Assembly (NCBI GenBank): GCA_030068145.1
Contig: JAPJBO010000783.1
Location: 1 to 64,000 of the forward strand
Direction of reading: 5' to 3'
Length of the DNA: 64,000 nucleotides
Source of the DNA: Diplonema papillatum
Lineage: Eukaryota; Euglenozoa; Diplonemea; Diplonemida; Diplonemidae
Made by a program: the position numbers and the translations under genes. The number at the start of each line of letters is the position of its first letter. Position 1 is the stretch's first letter. The notes below the pieces were generated by a model, which ran no database searches, was not told the DNA's origin, and saw only the letters and a program-made list of their open reading frames with translations. Of this stretch, positions 61,915 through 64,000 are shown piece by piece.

Positions 61915-63535
61915 GGGGGGGGGGGGTTTGGGCGGAAAAATCCCCGCATAGTTCACGAGGGTCTGACGGGTACTGAGGCCCCATACCCTTCCTAAAACAT
62001 GATTCTGCGTTCAAATACGCCCTCAGAAGCCTCCGGAGAGCCTTCCATGATGTCCCAAATGCGATTTTATGGGTTTTTAGGGGGTCCCCCGTCTGCTGGC
62101 TGTAAACCGCCATAGTAGACACATATGCAACCTGATGCTGGGTCGCTCCTCGGAGCAAAATCCCGACCTAAACACACGTTTTCGGCGTTCTCTCGCACTC
62201 TCCAGGTGCATTCGACCCTCGGGCTTCGTGGTTTCTTTCACTCACAGGTGTTCCGGGACGTGCAAAGATAAGGAGAATGGCCCCCTGCACTGGGGACCGA
62301 ACTACGCCCTGCCTGTCTATGCAGGCTTTGGGGTCAAAGTCTATACAGGCTTTGGGGTCAAATTGCACCGGCTTTGGCGCCGTATCCACCGTTTCGGGCT
62401 TCGTTTGTTGCTGCTTTGGGGTCCACTAAGAACTCTGGTCTGATTTGCGGGACGCTTTCCTCGGTTTTGGCGCCCACTTTCACTGTTATGAGGCCTGTTC
62501 AGGCTTCTACCTGCATCATTTTATGCTATTCTGGTGATTCTGCAAGGCTTGGTGAACGAAGTATGACAAGCGTTGTAAGCGAAGAGGTCACGGTAAGTAA
62601 CAGGCGATCATCAGCCGTTCTCAATCGTCGTCGAAGCGGTTGACTACGACGCGTTCACTTCATGATTTTGAAGCAGGCTTCACCGCTTTCAGGGCAGGCT
62701 TTCAGAGCTTTCCTGGCAATGTCTTCCCTTCTGGCATCTTTCTCACCCATGGCTGCAAAGTGCTTCTCGCTGGATGACTTTGCACAGGCGGCACATGACC
62801 CGAGGGATGTGTGGCAAGCTCTCTATGCAGTGAGCTTTGTCAGACAAACTGTGTGGCGCACAAACTGGCTTTGGTCGGCAGTATCACCTGGGCCACAGTT
62901 TGAGTCCTGTTCCGAGACCCGCTCACGGTGAAGTGGCGCCTACTGGGTCGCTTCCTCTCCAGCTTCGGCGCAAAGTCTTCACCACTGGATGCACTTTGAA
63001 CGGTGAAAGTGGGCGCCAAAACCGAGCAAAGCGTCCCGCAAATCAGACCAGAGTTCTTAGTGGATCCCAAAGCAGCACAAACGAGACCAAAACGGTGCAC
63101 ATGGCGCCAAGGCGGCGCAATTCGACCCCAAAGCCTGTATAGACAGGCAGGGCGTGGTACGGTCTGTAGGGTCCATTCGCCTTGTTTTTGCACACCCCGG
63201 AACACCTGTAAGCGAGATAATTTATGAAGTCCGAGGGTCGAATGCACCTGGAGAATGATAGAGAACGCCGAAAACGTGTTTTTAGGTCGGGATATTCTGC
63301 TCCGAGGAGCGACCCAGCATCAGGTTGCATATGTGTCTACTATGGCGGTTTACGGCCAGCAGACGGGGGACCCCCTAAAAACCCATAAAATCGCATTTGG
63401 GACATCATAGAAGGCTCTCCGGAGGCTTCTGAGGGCGTATTTGAACGCAGAATCATGTTTTAGGAGGGGTATGGGGCCTCAGTACCCGTCAGACCCTGGT
63501 GAACTATGCGGGGATTTTTCCGCCCAAACCCCCCC
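61915..63535. mobile_element. Transposon with long (about 550-bp) inverted repeats
   Basis: 61915-62487 is the reverse complement of about 63000-63535 with moderate divergence. Landmarks are TTTGGGCGGAAAAATCCCCG at the outer end, ACCCAGCATCAGGTTGCATA midway, and GAAAGTGGGCGCCAAAACCG at the inner end. The interior of about 510 bp has a short plus-strand frame (62662-62931) of unknown origin, perhaps a captured gene fragment. Very long TIRs are typical of Mutator-like and foldback elements. Confidence 0.75.
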
Positions 63536-63552
63536 CCCTTTTGGCATCGACT

Positions 63553-64000
63553 CGTTTGGCCGACTTTTCAAGTTTGTCCCTGGAAGTTCTTACTTTTTAC
63601 AAGGTTGCAAGGTTGCCCAATCTAGTTTGCAGATCTTACAAACTTGCCCCGGGTACCCAGGTTCTCAACCGAGAACCAACTAAACATGCTCAAGGGAACA
63701 AAGGGAAGATGAAAATGCACCGTAATGAAGGTGATCAAGGACCCCCCACGTTCTACATGTTGAGCAGGGGTTGCCATGTAGCCCGTACCGGTCTAAGCCT
63801 TCATTGTAACTTCCATAAGTACCCCCGTTGGGACGGGTCCGACGGTCCGTTAGTCATCAGCGACATTGGGCGGGGAAAGAAAACAAAAAGAAACGGGAAA
63901 AGATGGGTGTGTGGGTGGATAAGCTCGTGGTAGGTTGTTCGGAAATAAGTACAACCTCAAACCAGGCCTAGCACAGGGCCAGGCGGTATATGCGTGCCTT
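63553..64000. other. Right end of window, no recognised gene
   Basis: Mixed-composition DNA with only short frames; nothing recognised. Confidence 0.4.

Larger units (their letters stand above)
60785..63552. mobile_element. Outer inverted-repeat element (GATGCCAAAAAGGGGG ends)
   Basis: GATGCCAAAAA followed by a G run at 60789-60820 is the reverse complement of a C run followed by TTTTGGCATC at 63529-63550. Everything between, including two smaller inverted-repeat structures, may be one element with a nested insertion. Confidence 0.5.

Noticed and set aside
62662-62931. Independent gene inside the long-TIR element
   Set aside because: Only 89 residues, no domain and no initiation context that decides; mentioned as a possible captured fragment only.

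Overview
The window looks like nuclear DNA of a GC-rich, intron-poor microbial eukaryote (an alga or other protist). I cannot name the lineage. Several genes are very long uninterrupted reading frames (up to about 7.4 kb) with high-GC codon use, yet at least two loci show convincing spliceosomal introns. Protein families are eukaryotic: Patched/Dispatched-type RND transporter, CAP10/GT90 glycosyltransferase, LamG/discoidin/WSC and EGF surface proteins, PNK3P phosphatase. About half of the window is repeats and transposon remains. No operons, ribosome binding sites, rRNA genes or CRISPR arrays were seen.

Layout. 1-5.1 kb: CTG-rich minisatellites, an intact AlkB-like dioxygenase frame on the minus strand (1557-2873) beside a reverse-transcriptase scrap, and an inverted copy of a MULE tail repeat. 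5.5-13.55 kb: two tandem 4.275-kb units, each made of a GTTGNTGCT microsatellite, a pyrimidine-rich block, an array of roughly 32-bp repeats and a tail shared with the region next to the AlkB frame. 14-17.9 kb (minus): a secreted GMC oxidoreductase fused to a PNK3P-type phosphatase, followed in another frame by an SRPBCC domain. 18-20.7 kb: no clear gene, then a TATATCCC repeat, a tRNA-like element and a 12/13-bp satellite. 21.3-25 kb (plus): an intact MULE transposase followed by its minisatellite tail, a tRNA-like segment and an OTU protease frame. 25-29.4 kb: small repeats, a large hairpin and two minus-strand proteins of unknown function. 29.4-31.6 kb (minus): a type II membrane GT90 glycosyltransferase. 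33-44.7 kb (minus): an EGF/propeller-like gene with an intron, and a three-exon gene for a secreted protein of about 3,000 residues with LamG, discoidin and WSC domains. 47.9-51.1 kb (minus): a Dispatched-like protein, with a broken partial duplicate of its 5' end upstream. 53.5-57.9 kb (minus): a decayed non-LTR retrotransposon with APE endonuclease, RT, OTU and zinc-finger remains. 57.9-64 kb: tandem repeats, a hAT fragment, a truncated MULE-tail copy and two further DNA transposons with inverted repeats, one with TIRs of roughly 550 bp.

The cellular genes mostly concern the cell surface or secretion: a secreted oxidoreductase, a Golgi-type glycosyltransferase, giant adhesive ectoproteins and a sterol-sensing transporter. 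The rest is an active-looking transposon landscape in which DNA transposons and retroelements have both picked up OTU proteases, and a retroelement may also carry AlkB. All assignments rest on motif reading by eye.
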